A stretch of 18,593 nt of DNA from JBDKLC01 sp964500215 (GTDB taxonomy: Bacteria > Patescibacteriota > Minisyncoccia > Phycocordibacterales > CAIZLB01), in the NCBI GenBank assembly GCA_964500215.1, contig CAZCNA010000012.1, positions 1-18,593 on the forward strand. The letters run 5' to 3'. The notes beneath the pieces are model-generated. The model had not been told where the DNA came from. It saw only the letters and a list, made by a program, of their open reading frames with translations, and did no database searches. Made by a program: the position numbers and the translations under genes. Below, piece by piece: positions 6,863 to 14,416 of the stretch (positions are counted from its first letter, which is position 1; every line of letters begins with the position of its first letter).

Positions 6863-8179
6863 TTAATACCCGAATCGCTCGAAATGGATTTGCTGCTTTG
6901 GAATACCCATTGCTTCGAGAAGCGCCACTACAGAATCCATCATCTGGAGAGGTCCACAAATATAAATTTCACGGTCTTTGACATCTGGTACCAGTCGCTC
7001 AATTTTTTCTTTATCAATATATCCTTTTTCATATTGGGCACTTTCTTCTTCTGCAGTTGGATTTGAGAGCACGAGTTTTGTGGCCTTCACATATTCATCC
7101 AATTCTTCTTTGAATACTGTATCTTTGACTGATCTGTTTCCATACAAGAGCACCATGTCGCTCGATGGCTTATCAGACAATGATTCCGCCAATGCACGAA
7201 TAGGTGTAATACCAATCCCTCCCGCGATGAACAAATATTTTTCTCGATGTGATTTCTTTTCAGTGAATACACCGAGCGGACCATCCACAATCACATATGT
7301 ACCTGGCTTAATCTGTGGAATTCGCTTCGTGAAATCGCCGAGTGCCTTTGCGGTAAAACGAATATATTCACCATTTGGTGCAACTGAAAATGAAAATGGA
7401 TGCGTGTACCAAAGCCCTTTTTGCAAAAATGTATAATTCGCAAATTGTCCTGCTTGAAATGTGAATGATGCGAGCTCACGGCCCTTTATATATACAGAAT
7501 AAACATCATCACTTTCTGAAACAATCTTGTCTACATAAAATCGATGTTTGTTGAATACATAGAGAGGTCGAATGAATCGATATGCAACATACACGCCACC
7601 AACTGCAAAGTTGAGGATGAGCCAATATGCCAATCCCGCCCCTCGCGCAACAGGACCTGTGGCAATCTGATGACTAAACACGAGGCCAATGGCAAGATAC
7701 ACACTGAGATGTGTGAAATACCAATATTCATATTTGAGTTTTCGTCGGATAGGTGGCAACGATACGAGAATGATAGCTACAAAAATCATAAACCCAACGC
7801 AAGCGCCGAGAATATCTTCCCAACTCGAGAGAAATCGTATGAACTGCGCAGTCATACCAACGTGAGCTTGTTGCGCATATCCATATACGAGGAACAATGG
7901 ATGAAAGAGAAAAAAGAAGGCCACAGAATAGCCGAGCCACCGGTGGATCTTGTTCATTTTGTCATGACCAAATAACTGTTCTATCCATGAAATTTTTCCA
8001 ATGAGGACAAGCTGCAAGAGAATGGTCACTTGAGCAAAAAGGCCAAACAATTTTCCGAAGGCAATGGCCACACTACTCGTGTCTGCGTCTACAAACAAGA
8101 ATGAAGACCCTGTCCACCAAAAATACATGATAAGGGCAATATTCACTAATCCAACAAGATAAATAAGTGTTTTTTTCAT
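6863..8179 (-). CDS. Ferric-reductase-like flavocytochrome (heme, FAD, NADH)
   Basis: A 438-residue membrane oxidoreductase that should move electrons from cytoplasmic NAD(P)H through FAD and two hemes to the outer face of the membrane. The N-terminal ferric reductase-like domain (about 1-205) has two heme-ligand pairs with NOX/FRE spacing: His79 and His93, His157 and His170. The flavin-binding domain has HPFSFS (260-265) in place of the usual R-x-Y/F-S-x-S, and GPLGVF (300-305). The nucleotide-binding domain has AGGIGITPIRAL (319-330), CGP (408-410) and the typical HFERF end (432-436). No 2Fe-2S domain is present. Upstream on the same strand lie the ApbE transferase (11 nt away) and the FMN-binding protein, indicating that the acceptor is an extracytoplasmic flavoprotein rather than a diffusible one. 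Confidence 0.9.
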   Translation of the reverse strand: MKKTLIYLVGLVNIALIMYFWWTGSSFLFVDADTSSVAIAFGKLFGLFAQVTILLQLVLIGKISWIEQLFGHDKMNKIHRWLGYSVAFFFLFHPLFLVYGYAQQAHVGMTAQFIRFLSSWEDILGACVGFMIFVAIILVSLPPIRRKLKYEYWYFTHLSVYLAIGLVFSHQIATGPVARGAGLAYWLILNFAVGGVYVAYRFIRPLYVFNKHRFYVDKIVSESDDVYSVYIKGRELASFTFQAGQFANYTFLQKGLWYTHPFSFSVAPNGEYIRFTAKALGDFTKRIPQIKPGTYVIVDGPLGVFTEKKSHREKYLFIAGGIGITPIRALAESLSDKPSSDMVLLYGNRSVKDTVFKEELDEYVKATKLVLSNPTAEEESAQYEKGYIDKEKIERLVPDVKDREIYICGPLQMMDSVVALLEAMGIPKQQIHFERFGY

Positions 8180-8190
8180 AGCTGTTGTTA

Positions 8191-9069
8191 TTATATACCA
8201 AATACTTCTCCCGGGAACCCTGCGGATTTTTCGATAGAAAAATCCGCATATAGCACGAGATATTCGAACGAATACCGCGAAATCAGTTCGTCACTCTTGA
8301 TAAAAAACAAACACGACGCCAATCCATCAGCAAGGAGCGTCGTGTCTGCAATTGCCCATGTTGCCAAAATTTCTTTTGGCGAAGCCAATTTGTACGGATC
8401 AATGATGTGATGGAAATCTTGCCACTTTCGACGACTGCCAGCAGAACCACAGAGACTCCGGTTTTGTATTGAGACGGTACCAATAACCTGACTGAAATTC
8501 TCTGGATTCTCAAGACCAATTCGAAGGGGCTTGTCCGAAGATGTGCGATATCGAATATCCCCACCTGCGTCCACACAATAATTGTGAATACCCGCTGCCT
8601 CTATAATCTCACCAACAATATCAATCAAGTACCCTTTTCCCAACGCGCCGACATCGAGAAGCACGGGCTTTCGAATTGTCAGTCGTGGATAGGCATACTC
8701 CATGACCTCATTCCATGGCAGTGGTTGTTCGAGAGGCTTCTTTTGTACAAGCGAATACTGCGGATCATATCCAGCATCAACGAGCACTTGCCCGATGAGC
8801 GGCGTCAGACGGCCTTGAGTGATCTCATACAGTGCAGCATACAAGTCCATCATCGGTTGCGCATCCACTGGCAATGTATACTCGCCGGCATGCTTCGACA
8901 TTTCGGTGACAAGTGAATCTTCACGGAACCGAGAATAGTCTTTGTCGAAGACATCAATTCGATCATGAATCTGTTTAAGGAGGGCTGATTCTTGCTCTGT
9001 AGAAAGAGCATCAGCAATATCAATCTGCCAATGTGTGCCAATTGCCTCAAACTGAAACTGTGAAGCCAT
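8191..9069 (-). CDS. apbE: FAD:protein FMN transferase (ApbE)
   Basis: A 292-residue ApbE-family enzyme, which moves FMN from FAD onto a Ser/Thr of a partner protein using Mg2+. Visible motifs: FDKDYSRFREDSLVTEMS (41-58, variant of the N-terminal substrate motif), DVGALGKGYLID (139-150, the canonical D-x-G-x-x-x-K-G), DAGGDIRYR (167-175), HIIDP (221-225) and ADTTLLADGLA (241-251) with the metal-binding aspartates. The protein starts directly with the catalytic domain (MASQFQFEAIGTHW) and has no signal peptide or lipobox, so it should work in the cytoplasm, unlike many exported ApbE proteins. The likely substrate is the FMN-binding protein 3 nt upstream; the flavocytochrome gene follows 11 nt downstream. 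Confidence 0.92.
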   Translation of the reverse strand: MASQFQFEAIGTHWQIDIADALSTEQESALLKQIHDRIDVFDKDYSRFREDSLVTEMSKHAGEYTLPVDAQPMMDLYAALYEITQGRLTPLIGQVLVDAGYDPQYSLVQKKPLEQPLPWNEVMEYAYPRLTIRKPVLLDVGALGKGYLIDIVGEIIEAAGIHNYCVDAGGDIRYRTSSDKPLRIGLENPENFSQVIGTVSIQNRSLCGSAGSRRKWQDFHHIIDPYKLASPKEILATWAIADTTLLADGLASCLFFIKSDELISRYSFEYLVLYADFSIEKSAGFPGEVFGI

Positions 9070-9072
9070 GAA

Positions 9073-9633
9073 CTATGAATTCTTTGCCTGACTCTTAATA
9101 CTTGTTACAGCATTATTGAAGCCAATCGGTGTGAGTGAAGATCCAGAAACCTTTCCAAGTGAAAGTGTACTGATATTTTTACCAACAACATACTGTTTGT
9201 ATCCAGAGACAAATTTTGCAACATACTGCTTTGATTCTCTATCTCGGATACGTGAGGTGTCGAGACTTACATCAGTCACAATATCATTCTTGAGTGTGAG
9301 TGTAACATTCAATGTCTCATTGCTTTCTGGAGTTCTATATGTTCCAGAAGCTGTGTATGTACCATTAGTATATGTATATGTCTTTACTGAAGTTGATGAA
9401 GAAGCAGATCCACCTTTGACTGTTATGTCAGTTTTCACAGAAGTATCTGTACTATCAGTTGTGGAAGAAGATGTATCAACTGTAGATGTTGTGTCATCTG
9501 CAGTTGGAATAACTGTCTCAGTCACTGGTTCTGATTTGAATGAAAAGAATGCAGCAACGGCAACACCAATCGCAACAATCGCTCCGATAATTCCGAGTAT
9601 TCCACCGCCGTTACTTTTTTGTGTTGGTTCCAT
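9073..9633 (-). CDS. Membrane-anchored FMN-binding domain protein
   Basis: A 186-residue protein with an N-terminal membrane helix (about 11-31), a Ser/Thr-rich linker (about 40-85) and an FMN-binding domain (PF04205 type) at about 90-184. The domain shows YTASGTYRTPESNE, a VTLTLKNDIVTDV strand pair, KQYVAKFVSGYKQYVVGK and, near the C-terminus, SGSSLT (163-168). This corresponds to the ApbE target motif [S/T]-G-A-[S/T]-x-T, so Ser166 is the likely site of covalent FMN attachment. The neighbouring apbE gene supports this. The protein would be tethered outside the membrane and receive electrons from the flavocytochrome. It opens the minus-strand run that continues to 4458. Confidence 0.88.
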   Translation of the reverse strand: MEPTQKSNGGGILGIIGAIVAIGVAVAAFFSFKSEPVTETVIPTADDTTSTVDTSSSTTDSTDTSVKTDITVKGGSASSSTSVKTYTYTNGTYTASGTYRTPESNETLNVTLTLKNDIVTDVSLDTSRIRDRESKQYVAKFVSGYKQYVVGKNISTLSLGKVSGSSLTPIGFNNAVTSIKSQAKNS

Positions 9634-9742
9634 ACTATAAGTGTTTATTTAATATCATAATTACCATCTCCGCTCCACCTATTACAGCATATTTTGCATA
9701 TTATTTCATGTGGAAAAGATATGATTAGTTAGTGAGATATAA

Positions 9743-9771
9743 TTGACTTTTTCTGCTAAATATGGTAAGAT
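9743..9771 (+). promoter_or_regulatory. Sigma-70 promoter of the GC-rich exported pair
   Basis: -35 TTGACT (9743-9748), 17-bp spacer, -10 TAAGAT (9766-9771) with a TGG extension just before it. Transcription would start near 9778, leaving a leader of about 105 nt before the first ATG at 9884. Confidence 0.75.
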
Positions 9772-9787
9772 AGTAGCTGGCTTCTAC

Positions 9788-9847
9788 CGCTCAATAGAGC
9801 GCTATTTGACCTTTGACAAACCAAAATGCCAAGCTGGACTATTCCAG
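9788..9847 (+). promoter_or_regulatory. Structured 5' leader with two small hairpins
   Basis: CGCTC-AATA-GAGCG (9788-9801) and CTGGA-CTAT-TCCAG (9834-9847) lie in the untranslated leader before 9884. No Shine-Dalgarno is visible before that ATG, so the structures may matter for expression. No known riboswitch was recognised. Confidence 0.35.
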
Positions 9848-9883
9848 TGAGGCTCCAACCAAACCATACGTTCATACATACTT

Positions 9884-10144
9884 ATGAAAACGGAAACTCC
9901 GTTATCACAAAGACCAACACCCTTCGAGATGTTCGTCATCCTTCTGTTGTTGGCATTGCTTAGCCTTCCATACTGGCTTAAGGCCTTTCACAAGAAGGAG
10001 CAACAACAAAAGCCTTCCCCGACCTCGGTCGTGGAACAACCCAATCAGTCAACCAAACCGGCGACGATAACGTCTGCCACAACACACACCTACGGAGGGG
10101 TCGAGTATGATTTCTCCACAACCAATGCCATCAAGGCGGAGTAA
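9884..10144 (+). CDS. Small single-span membrane protein, GC-rich unit
   Basis: An 86-residue protein with one membrane helix (EMFVILLLLALLSLPYWL, about 15-32), followed by KAFHKKEQQQKP. Positive charges after the helix suggest the C-terminal part stays inside, although the Thr/Pro/Gln-rich tail (about 45-75) looks like an exported linker, so topology is uncertain. It is the first gene of a two-gene unit with its own promoter; the second gene starts 5 nt after its stop. Base composition is clearly more GC-rich than in genes on either side, with C/G favoured at third codon positions. No family recognised. The start is the first ATG in frame with the hydrophobic segment and has no evident ribosome binding site. 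Confidence 0.6.
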   Translation: MKTETPLSQRPTPFEMFVILLLLALLSLPYWLKAFHKKEQQQKPSPTSVVEQPNQSTKPATITSATTHTYGGVEYDFSTTNAIKAE

Positions 10145-10149
10145 GACTT

Positions 10150-11268
10150 ATGCTGAAAAAAACACTGACCCTCGCGGTCATACTGTTGAACCTGCTCCAA
10201 GGAGCACGCCCGGTCGTGGCGCAAACGACCAGCCAAACGGACGTTGCCCAAGTGGGTGACCAAACCGTTAACTCGGAGAACGTCGCGCGCGTCTTTCTGA
10301 AAAGCAAAATCGCATATTACAAGTGCTACTTTTCGGACAGCTTGCGCGGCGGCGAGGTGGATTGGGAGTACGGCGAATTTACCATGCAAGCGGACGGCAC
10401 CATTACGGTGCTTTCGCTTCAAGGTGACAACGTCGCCATTCCATCTGACGCGCCCTTGCGTGGCCTGCCCTATCCGACAGTCGGTCAGCGGCGGGACTTC
10501 AACCTGAGCATCAATGCTTATGACAAGGACAATCAGTACCTTGGCTACGGCAACGCCTACACGGTCGTTCTGAAAAAGGGCGATCCGTTGGTGGTGGAAT
10601 TGAAGATGGCCAATGTCGGTGACTTTATCAAGTCCGCGCTGCCTGCGGGAGTTTCTCCCAACGGCTTCGTGCTTGAAACCACCGACGGTAGCCGCTTCTA
10701 TTACAACACTGGCTATGGCGGATTCTTTGTCTGGTCCAGCCCGGTAACGGGTGTAGGATTCCGCATCTACGACAGTCAAACGGGCATTGTCTACCAATAC
10801 GGCGACATTGTCCCCTTCGACGACGTCCAGGTAACGACGGATTCGATCGTCAGTGTCACCATTGAAGGCAATGTCGTTCCCTTGAGTTTTGGGAGCGGCA
10901 ACAACTACACCTACCGGTCCAACCAACTGCTCAATGGGAGCGTCCCCGTGGTCAATCCGTCCACCGGCGTCAAGACGAACGCAAAAGCGAAAGTCTATAC
11001 GGCTTCGCTCAATGGCAAAATGGTCTCGATGTCGATCTACGGCGTCAAAGGCAAGGTGGTCGTGAAAGAATGGTCCGACAGCGGCGACCTTCAGGTCATC
11101 GCACAAGGCCAGTCATACATCCCCGAGTACGATTCCTTCAGCCTCACCAGGGTAACCATCCCTGGCGGCTGCGACAAGGTCATCATTGAGGTCATCGGTG
11201 ACCTCGATGTCCCAACGATAGGGTTCGAACTGTCCATCTCGGCGTACGGTGATCCTTTCCACGGGTAA
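10150..11268 (+). CDS. Large exported beta-rich protein, unknown family
   Basis: A 372-residue protein with a signal peptide (MLKKTLTLAVILLNLLQGARPVVA, cleavage near residue 24). The mature protein is dominated by alternating hydrophobic/polar beta strands with many Gly, Tyr and Asp turns, which suggests two or three beta-sandwich or jelly-roll modules (roughly 45-160, 165-235, 240-370). There are two cysteines, in YYKCYFSD near residue 59 and in PGGCDKV near 344. No catalytic motif, lipobox, LPxTG or C-terminal anchor is visible. GGAG lies 8 nt before the ATG. The gene is GC-rich, unlike the surrounding genes, and is closed by a very stable terminator, so it and the small membrane gene before it form one complete unit. 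A surface or attachment role is possible but unproven. Confidence 0.7.
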   Translation: MLKKTLTLAVILLNLLQGARPVVAQTTSQTDVAQVGDQTVNSENVARVFLKSKIAYYKCYFSDSLRGGEVDWEYGEFTMQADGTITVLSLQGDNVAIPSDAPLRGLPYPTVGQRRDFNLSINAYDKDNQYLGYGNAYTVVLKKGDPLVVELKMANVGDFIKSALPAGVSPNGFVLETTDGSRFYYNTGYGGFFVWSSPVTGVGFRIYDSQTGIVYQYGDIVPFDDVQVTTDSIVSVTIEGNVVPLSFGSGNNYTYRSNQLLNGSVPVVNPSTGVKTNAKAKVYTASLNGKMVSMSIYGVKGKVVVKEWSDSGDLQVIAQGQSYIPEYDSFSLTRVTIPGGCDKVIIEVIGDLDVPTIGFELSISAYGDPFHG

Positions 11269-11324
11269 TCCTCACCGAGAATAACGAGTGGAGCTTACCA
11301 GCTCACACTCATCAATCAAACCTT

Positions 11325-11361
11325 CGGGCCCCGACGCATACATGCGCGGGGCCCGTTTTTT
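11325..11361 (+). terminator. Strong intrinsic terminator of the GC-rich pair
   Basis: Outer stem CGGGCCCCG / CGGGGCCCG (11325-11333 with 11347-11355), an unpaired A, inner stem CGCA / TGCG with loop TACA, then TTTTTT. One of the most stable hairpins in the window. Confidence 0.95.
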
Positions 11362-11438
11362 ATATTAAAAAATAAAACAACATTGTATTCTTTATTATTA
11401 TATTTATAATTTTCTGTCTCACCCACCGTACCTATTCA

Positions 11439-11447
11439 TGCTATTCT
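11439..11447 (+). promoter_or_regulatory. Extended -10 element, leaderless start
   Basis: TGC-TATTCT (TG extension plus -10 hexamer 11442-11447) is followed by exactly 6 nt and then the ATG at 11454. Transcription would begin at the A of the start codon. Confidence 0.5.
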
Positions 11448-11453
11448 ATATAT

Positions 11454-12056
11454 ATGACATCCACCTTTCTCTCTATCCTCCTCACGTATAGATATGTGGC
11501 ATTGTTTCCTTTGGCGGCCATAGAAGGCCCTGCTGTTGCATTAGTGGCCGGATATCTCATTCATCTCGGATACCTCGCGATTATACCGGCATATATTATT
11601 TTGATTTTCGGAGATATCATCCCTGATAGTATCTATTATCTCATCGGCAAAAAAGGCAACAAAAAGCGCATTGTAGAAAAATACAGTCCTCGTCTTCGTA
11701 TCATTGCAGGAAGTTTTAATTTGCTTGATCATTTATGGGAACATCATCCACAAAAAACGATGTTTTTTAGTAAGCTTGCATATGGACTTTCTATCCCATT
11801 TATTATCAGCGCGGGTATATCACAAATGTCATACAAAAAATTCTTGCAATGCATCTTGCCTCCGACATTATTTCAATACGGATTGTTGATGATTGTGGGC
11901 TATTCATTAGGAAAATCATTTGATATTTTTACAAAATACATACGATATGGGGGCATTGGCGTCGCATGCACATTCGTCATTTTTATTGTATGCTATTCAC
12001 TATTCCTCAACTACGCCAAGAAGACAATTATCAACCTAGAACAGTCTGAACAATAA
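11454..12056 (+). CDS. VTT/DedA-like membrane protein
   Basis: A 200-residue multi-pass protein related to the DedA/VTT family but more divergent than the one at 511-1128. Shared features are an EGP segment in the first re-entrant region (EGPAVALVAGYL), a GD-IIPDSIYYLIGKKG segment (normally GDxxxYxxGRxxG), and F-S-K-L-x-Y-G-L-S-x-P-F-I-I-S-A-G, matching the F-x-R-F-x-P-x-R-x-x-x-x-x-x-A-G motif with Lys for Arg. Five to six hydrophobic helices are visible. It is first in a plus-strand group and the glycosyltransferase gene starts 4 nt after its stop. Together they suggest handling of a lipid-linked sugar or membrane lipid, which is an inference from context. Confidence 0.8.
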   Translation: MTSTFLSILLTYRYVALFPLAAIEGPAVALVAGYLIHLGYLAIIPAYIILIFGDIIPDSIYYLIGKKGNKKRIVEKYSPRLRIIAGSFNLLDHLWEHHPQKTMFFSKLAYGLSIPFIISAGISQMSYKKFLQCILPPTLFQYGLLMIVGYSLGKSFDIFTKYIRYGGIGVACTFVIFIVCYSLFLNYAKKTIINLEQSEQ

Positions 12057-12060
12057 ACTC

Positions 12061-12738
12061 ATGCACACTGTCACTTGTATCATTCCCTGCTATAACGAAG
12101 AATCTCGTATAGGAGAGGTTCTCAAAGCTGTTTCAAATCATCCACTTGTCAAAGAGGTACTCGTTGTGGACGATGGATCAACTGACAATACAAAGCGTGT
12201 GGTCGAACAATTTTCAGAGGTGACATTCATTCAACACGCAACGAATAAAGGTAAAAGTGCTGCAATGGCAACCGGACTACGCAAGGCAACAGGAACATAT
12301 GTATTATTTTTGGATGCAGACCTCGTTGGCCTAACTGCACAAAACATCACGGATCTCATTACTCCTGTCATCGAGAACAAGGCAGATATGAGTATGAGCC
12401 TTCGAAAGAATAGTCCCGGGTTGTGGCGTCAGATTGGTATAGACTATATTTCAGGTGAGAGAGTCTTGCCTCGAGCACTTTTTGACATGTATATTGATAC
12501 GATGGAAAAGTTGCCTCATTTTGGCATTGAAGTGTTTATCAACAAACTCATTATCGACAAACATTTTCGTATCAAAATTGTGTGGTGGCCTGAGGTTGAA
12601 AGTCCTTTTAAGTTGAACAAATATGGACTCATAAAAGGCGTACTCGGTGATATATCTATGATGAAAGATATATTTTGTACAATATCTGTATATGCGATTA
12701 TTCGACAAATCATACTTCTTCGTAAGAGAAGAGTGTAA
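12061..12738 (+). CDS. Family 2 glycosyltransferase
   Basis: A 225-residue GT-A fold glycosyltransferase of family 2, of the polyprenyl-phosphate sugar transferase type. Motifs: IIPCYNEE (7-14), VVDDGSTD (35-42, nucleotide binding), NKGKSAAMATGL (62-73) and FLDADL (83-88, the metal-binding DxD equivalent). The second half carries a hydrophobic or amphipathic end (TISVYAIIRQIILLRKRRV) that may touch the membrane; no full C-terminal membrane domain is present. It begins 4 nt after the VTT gene and ends 4 nt before another glycosyltransferase, so the three are almost certainly translated from one transcript. The sugar and acceptor are not known. Confidence 0.9.
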   Translation: MHTVTCIIPCYNEESRIGEVLKAVSNHPLVKEVLVVDDGSTDNTKRVVEQFSEVTFIQHATNKGKSAAMATGLRKATGTYVLFLDADLVGLTAQNITDLITPVIENKADMSMSLRKNSPGLWRQIGIDYISGERVLPRALFDMYIDTMEKLPHFGIEVFINKLIIDKHFRIKIVWWPEVESPFKLNKYGLIKGVLGDISMMKDIFCTISVYAIIRQIILLRKRRV

Positions 12739-12742
12739 TACT

Positions 12743-13474
12743 ATGAAAGAATCACTACGCATCAGCCTCATCATTGCGGCATATAACGAGGAACGTTATA
12801 TAGGTGATTGTCTTTCAGCTGTTTTCCAATCTATGCAGCAAACTGGAAAATCTTTTCATGAAATAATCGTCGTGGATAATGCGAGTACAGACAAGACCGC
12901 CGAGATTGCTCGAACATTTCCCGGAGTGACCGTCGTGTTCGAAAGCAAAAAAGGCGTTACGAACGCACGACAATGCGGTTTTGTGCATAGTACAGGCGAC
13001 ATCATAGCTGTCATCGACGCTGATACTCGAATGCCTATTGGATGGTATGAGAAAATTGAAGAAGCCGTGCTCAATACCCCAGATATGGCTTGTATCAGCG
13101 GTCCTTACAACTATTATGATATTCCTGCGTGGCGCAATTCACTCGTTCGAACTTGGTATTTCTTGGCAATTCCCTTTTACCTCATGACGGGATATATGCT
13201 CACCGGAGGCAATTTTGCGATAAAGCGTGATGTGCTTGAAAAAATGGGAGGCTTTGATACGTCTATTCGTTTTTATGGAGAAGATACAAATACTGCGCGG
13301 CGCGCACATCAATACGGAAAAGTATTATTTCACCACACATTTAGTATTGGTACTTCTGCGCGCCGCTTCGAACATCAGGGTCTTCTCAAAACAGCCTACT
13401 TGTACGGCACAAACTTTTTGTGGGAAGTATTTTTTCACAAGCCACGACACAATACATACGCAGATTATCGATAA
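12743..13474 (+). CDS. Family 2 glycosyltransferase
   Basis: A 243-residue family 2 glycosyltransferase with IIAAYNEE (10-17), VVDNASTD (43-50), GVTNARQCGF (71-80) and IDADT (91-95, DxD metal site). It also has the acceptor-side signature TGGNFAIKRDVL...GGFD (154-172) and GEDT (179-182), where the ED pair carries the likely catalytic base. A hydrophobic segment at about 137-153 may dip into the membrane. The start is the ATG 4 nt after the previous gene; the frame is open further upstream but only inside that gene. Its last codons (Ala-Asp-Tyr-Arg-stop) lie in a perfect palindrome shared with the end of folD, and the two converging genes overlap by 10 bp. Confidence 0.9.
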   Translation: MKESLRISLIIAAYNEERYIGDCLSAVFQSMQQTGKSFHEIIVVDNASTDKTAEIARTFPGVTVVFESKKGVTNARQCGFVHSTGDIIAVIDADTRMPIGWYEKIEEAVLNTPDMACISGPYNYYDIPAWRNSLVRTWYFLAIPFYLMTGYMLTGGNFAIKRDVLEKMGGFDTSIRFYGEDTNTARRAHQYGKVLFHHTFSIGTSARRFEHQGLLKTAYLYGTNFLWEVFFHKPRHNTYADYR

Positions 13475-13479
13475 TCTGC
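13460..13479. repeat. Perfect 20-bp palindrome joining two gene ends
   Basis: GCAGATTATCGATAATCTGC reads the same on both strands. On each strand it encodes Ala-Asp-Tyr-Arg-stop, the end of the glycosyltransferase on plus and of FolD on minus. It could form a hairpin in either mRNA, but has no T run. Confidence 0.95.
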
Positions 13480-14307
13480 ACGAACAAACGCTTTCACCAA
13501 ATTTTCGAACAAAGAATAGACAGTCATGGGTCCAACACCACCAGGTACGGGCGTAATGGCGCGGACGATATCTTTGACCTGGGCAAAATTCACATCGCCT
13601 TGCACTTCGTGATCAGGAGTAACAGTGATACCAACATCAATCACCACCTGTCCAGCTTTCACATGTTCTGCGCCAATCAAATGCGGTTTTCCTACTGCAA
13701 CAACGAGAATGTCTGCTTGTTTTGTTTCGCCTGCCAATTCGGCAGTATCAATATGACAGATAGTCACAGTCGATTTTCGATTCAAAAAAGCAAGTGCTGT
13801 AGGACGACCAACCAGCGCTGATTCCCCTACAATCACCACTTTCTTGCCAATGAGACTGACACGGTGATGTTCGAGCAACGTGAGAATCCCCTGCGTCGTC
13901 GCGGGCACAAAGGCTTCAGTATTATCGAACAATAATTTCATATTTTGTGCAGTGAGACCATCGACATCTTTTCGAGCATCGATCGCTTCGATGATTTCGC
14001 CACTTCGAAGATGCGCTGGAAGCGGAAGCTGAATCATAATGCCGTGCACAGAAGGATCAGCATTGTACGAATTGATATCAGCAATAACCGTCTCTTCAGT
14101 TACATCTTCGGGATATTGTTTGTGCACAACAAGTGCGCCGAGCGATTGCCCGAATAGTTTTTTCTTTTTTATATACGAATTTGATTCTTCGAGTGAACCA
14201 ATTTGAATAATGACCAGCTGTGGCTGACCTGATGCTTGTGCAATCTGTTGTTTGAGCGTGGGAATGAGAGTGTCCCGTAACGCTTCACCATCGAGAATAG
14301 TTACCAT
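13465..14307 (-). CDS. folD: Methylenetetrahydrofolate dehydrogenase/cyclohydrolase
   Basis: A 280-residue cytoplasmic bifunctional enzyme that converts 5,10-methylene-THF through methenyl-THF to 10-formyl-THF with NAD(P). The active-site Tyr and Lys are in SNSYIKKKK (Tyr45, Lys49), the substrate motif is DVDG (114-117), the PATTQG loop (135-140) replaces the common PCTPxG, the Rossmann motif is VIVGESALVGRPTA (158-171), and the C-terminal signature is TPVPGGVGPMT. Length matches the family. The start ATG is 6 nt after a -10-like TAACCT. It converges with the second glycosyltransferase gene and shares a palindromic end with it. It is a housekeeping gene and not obviously tied to its neighbours. 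Confidence 0.97.
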   Translation of the reverse strand: MVTILDGEALRDTLIPTLKQQIAQASGQPQLVIIQIGSLEESNSYIKKKKLFGQSLGALVVHKQYPEDVTEETVIADINSYNADPSVHGIMIQLPLPAHLRSGEIIEAIDARKDVDGLTAQNMKLLFDNTEAFVPATTQGILTLLEHHRVSLIGKKVVIVGESALVGRPTALAFLNRKSTVTICHIDTAELAGETKQADILVVAVGKPHLIGAEHVKAGQVVIDVGITVTPDHEVQGDVNFAQVKDIVRAITPVPGGVGPMTVYSLFENLVKAFVRADYR

Positions 14308-14313
14308 ACGTGT

Positions 14314-14319
14314 AGGTTA
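14314..14319 (-). promoter_or_regulatory. -10-like element of folD
   Basis: TAACCT on the minus strand, 6 nt before the ATG at 14307. A weak hexamer, listed because its spacing matches the other leaderless-type starts in the window. Confidence 0.3.
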
Positions 14320-14416
14320 AAGTTGTAATAAACTGCCGAGTTGGAAAAACATTAAATCATAGGTCGTTTGGTGATGTACTAAAATGTACCATATATATTG
14401 AAAAAGGGGTACTAAA

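Noticed and set aside
9116..9640. A 174-codon plus-strand frame opposite the FMN-binding gene
   Set aside because: It arises from the Ser/Thr-rich linker of the real gene; the minus strand encodes a recognisable FMN-binding domain with an ApbE neighbour.
9687..9702. GCATATT direct repeat as an operator for the flavin operon
   Set aside because: Two 7-mers in very AT-rich sequence are expected by chance and no promoter with good -35 and -10 could be fixed around them.
10090..11106. A 338-codon minus-strand frame opposite the exported beta protein
   Set aside because: It is the mirror frame of a GC-rich gene; its composition is Asp/Val/Arg/His-rich without recognisable motifs, and the plus strand has promoter, ribosome site, signal peptide and terminator.
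13420..14157. Plus-strand frames inside folD
   Set aside because: FolD motifs on the minus strand are unambiguous, so these are shadows.
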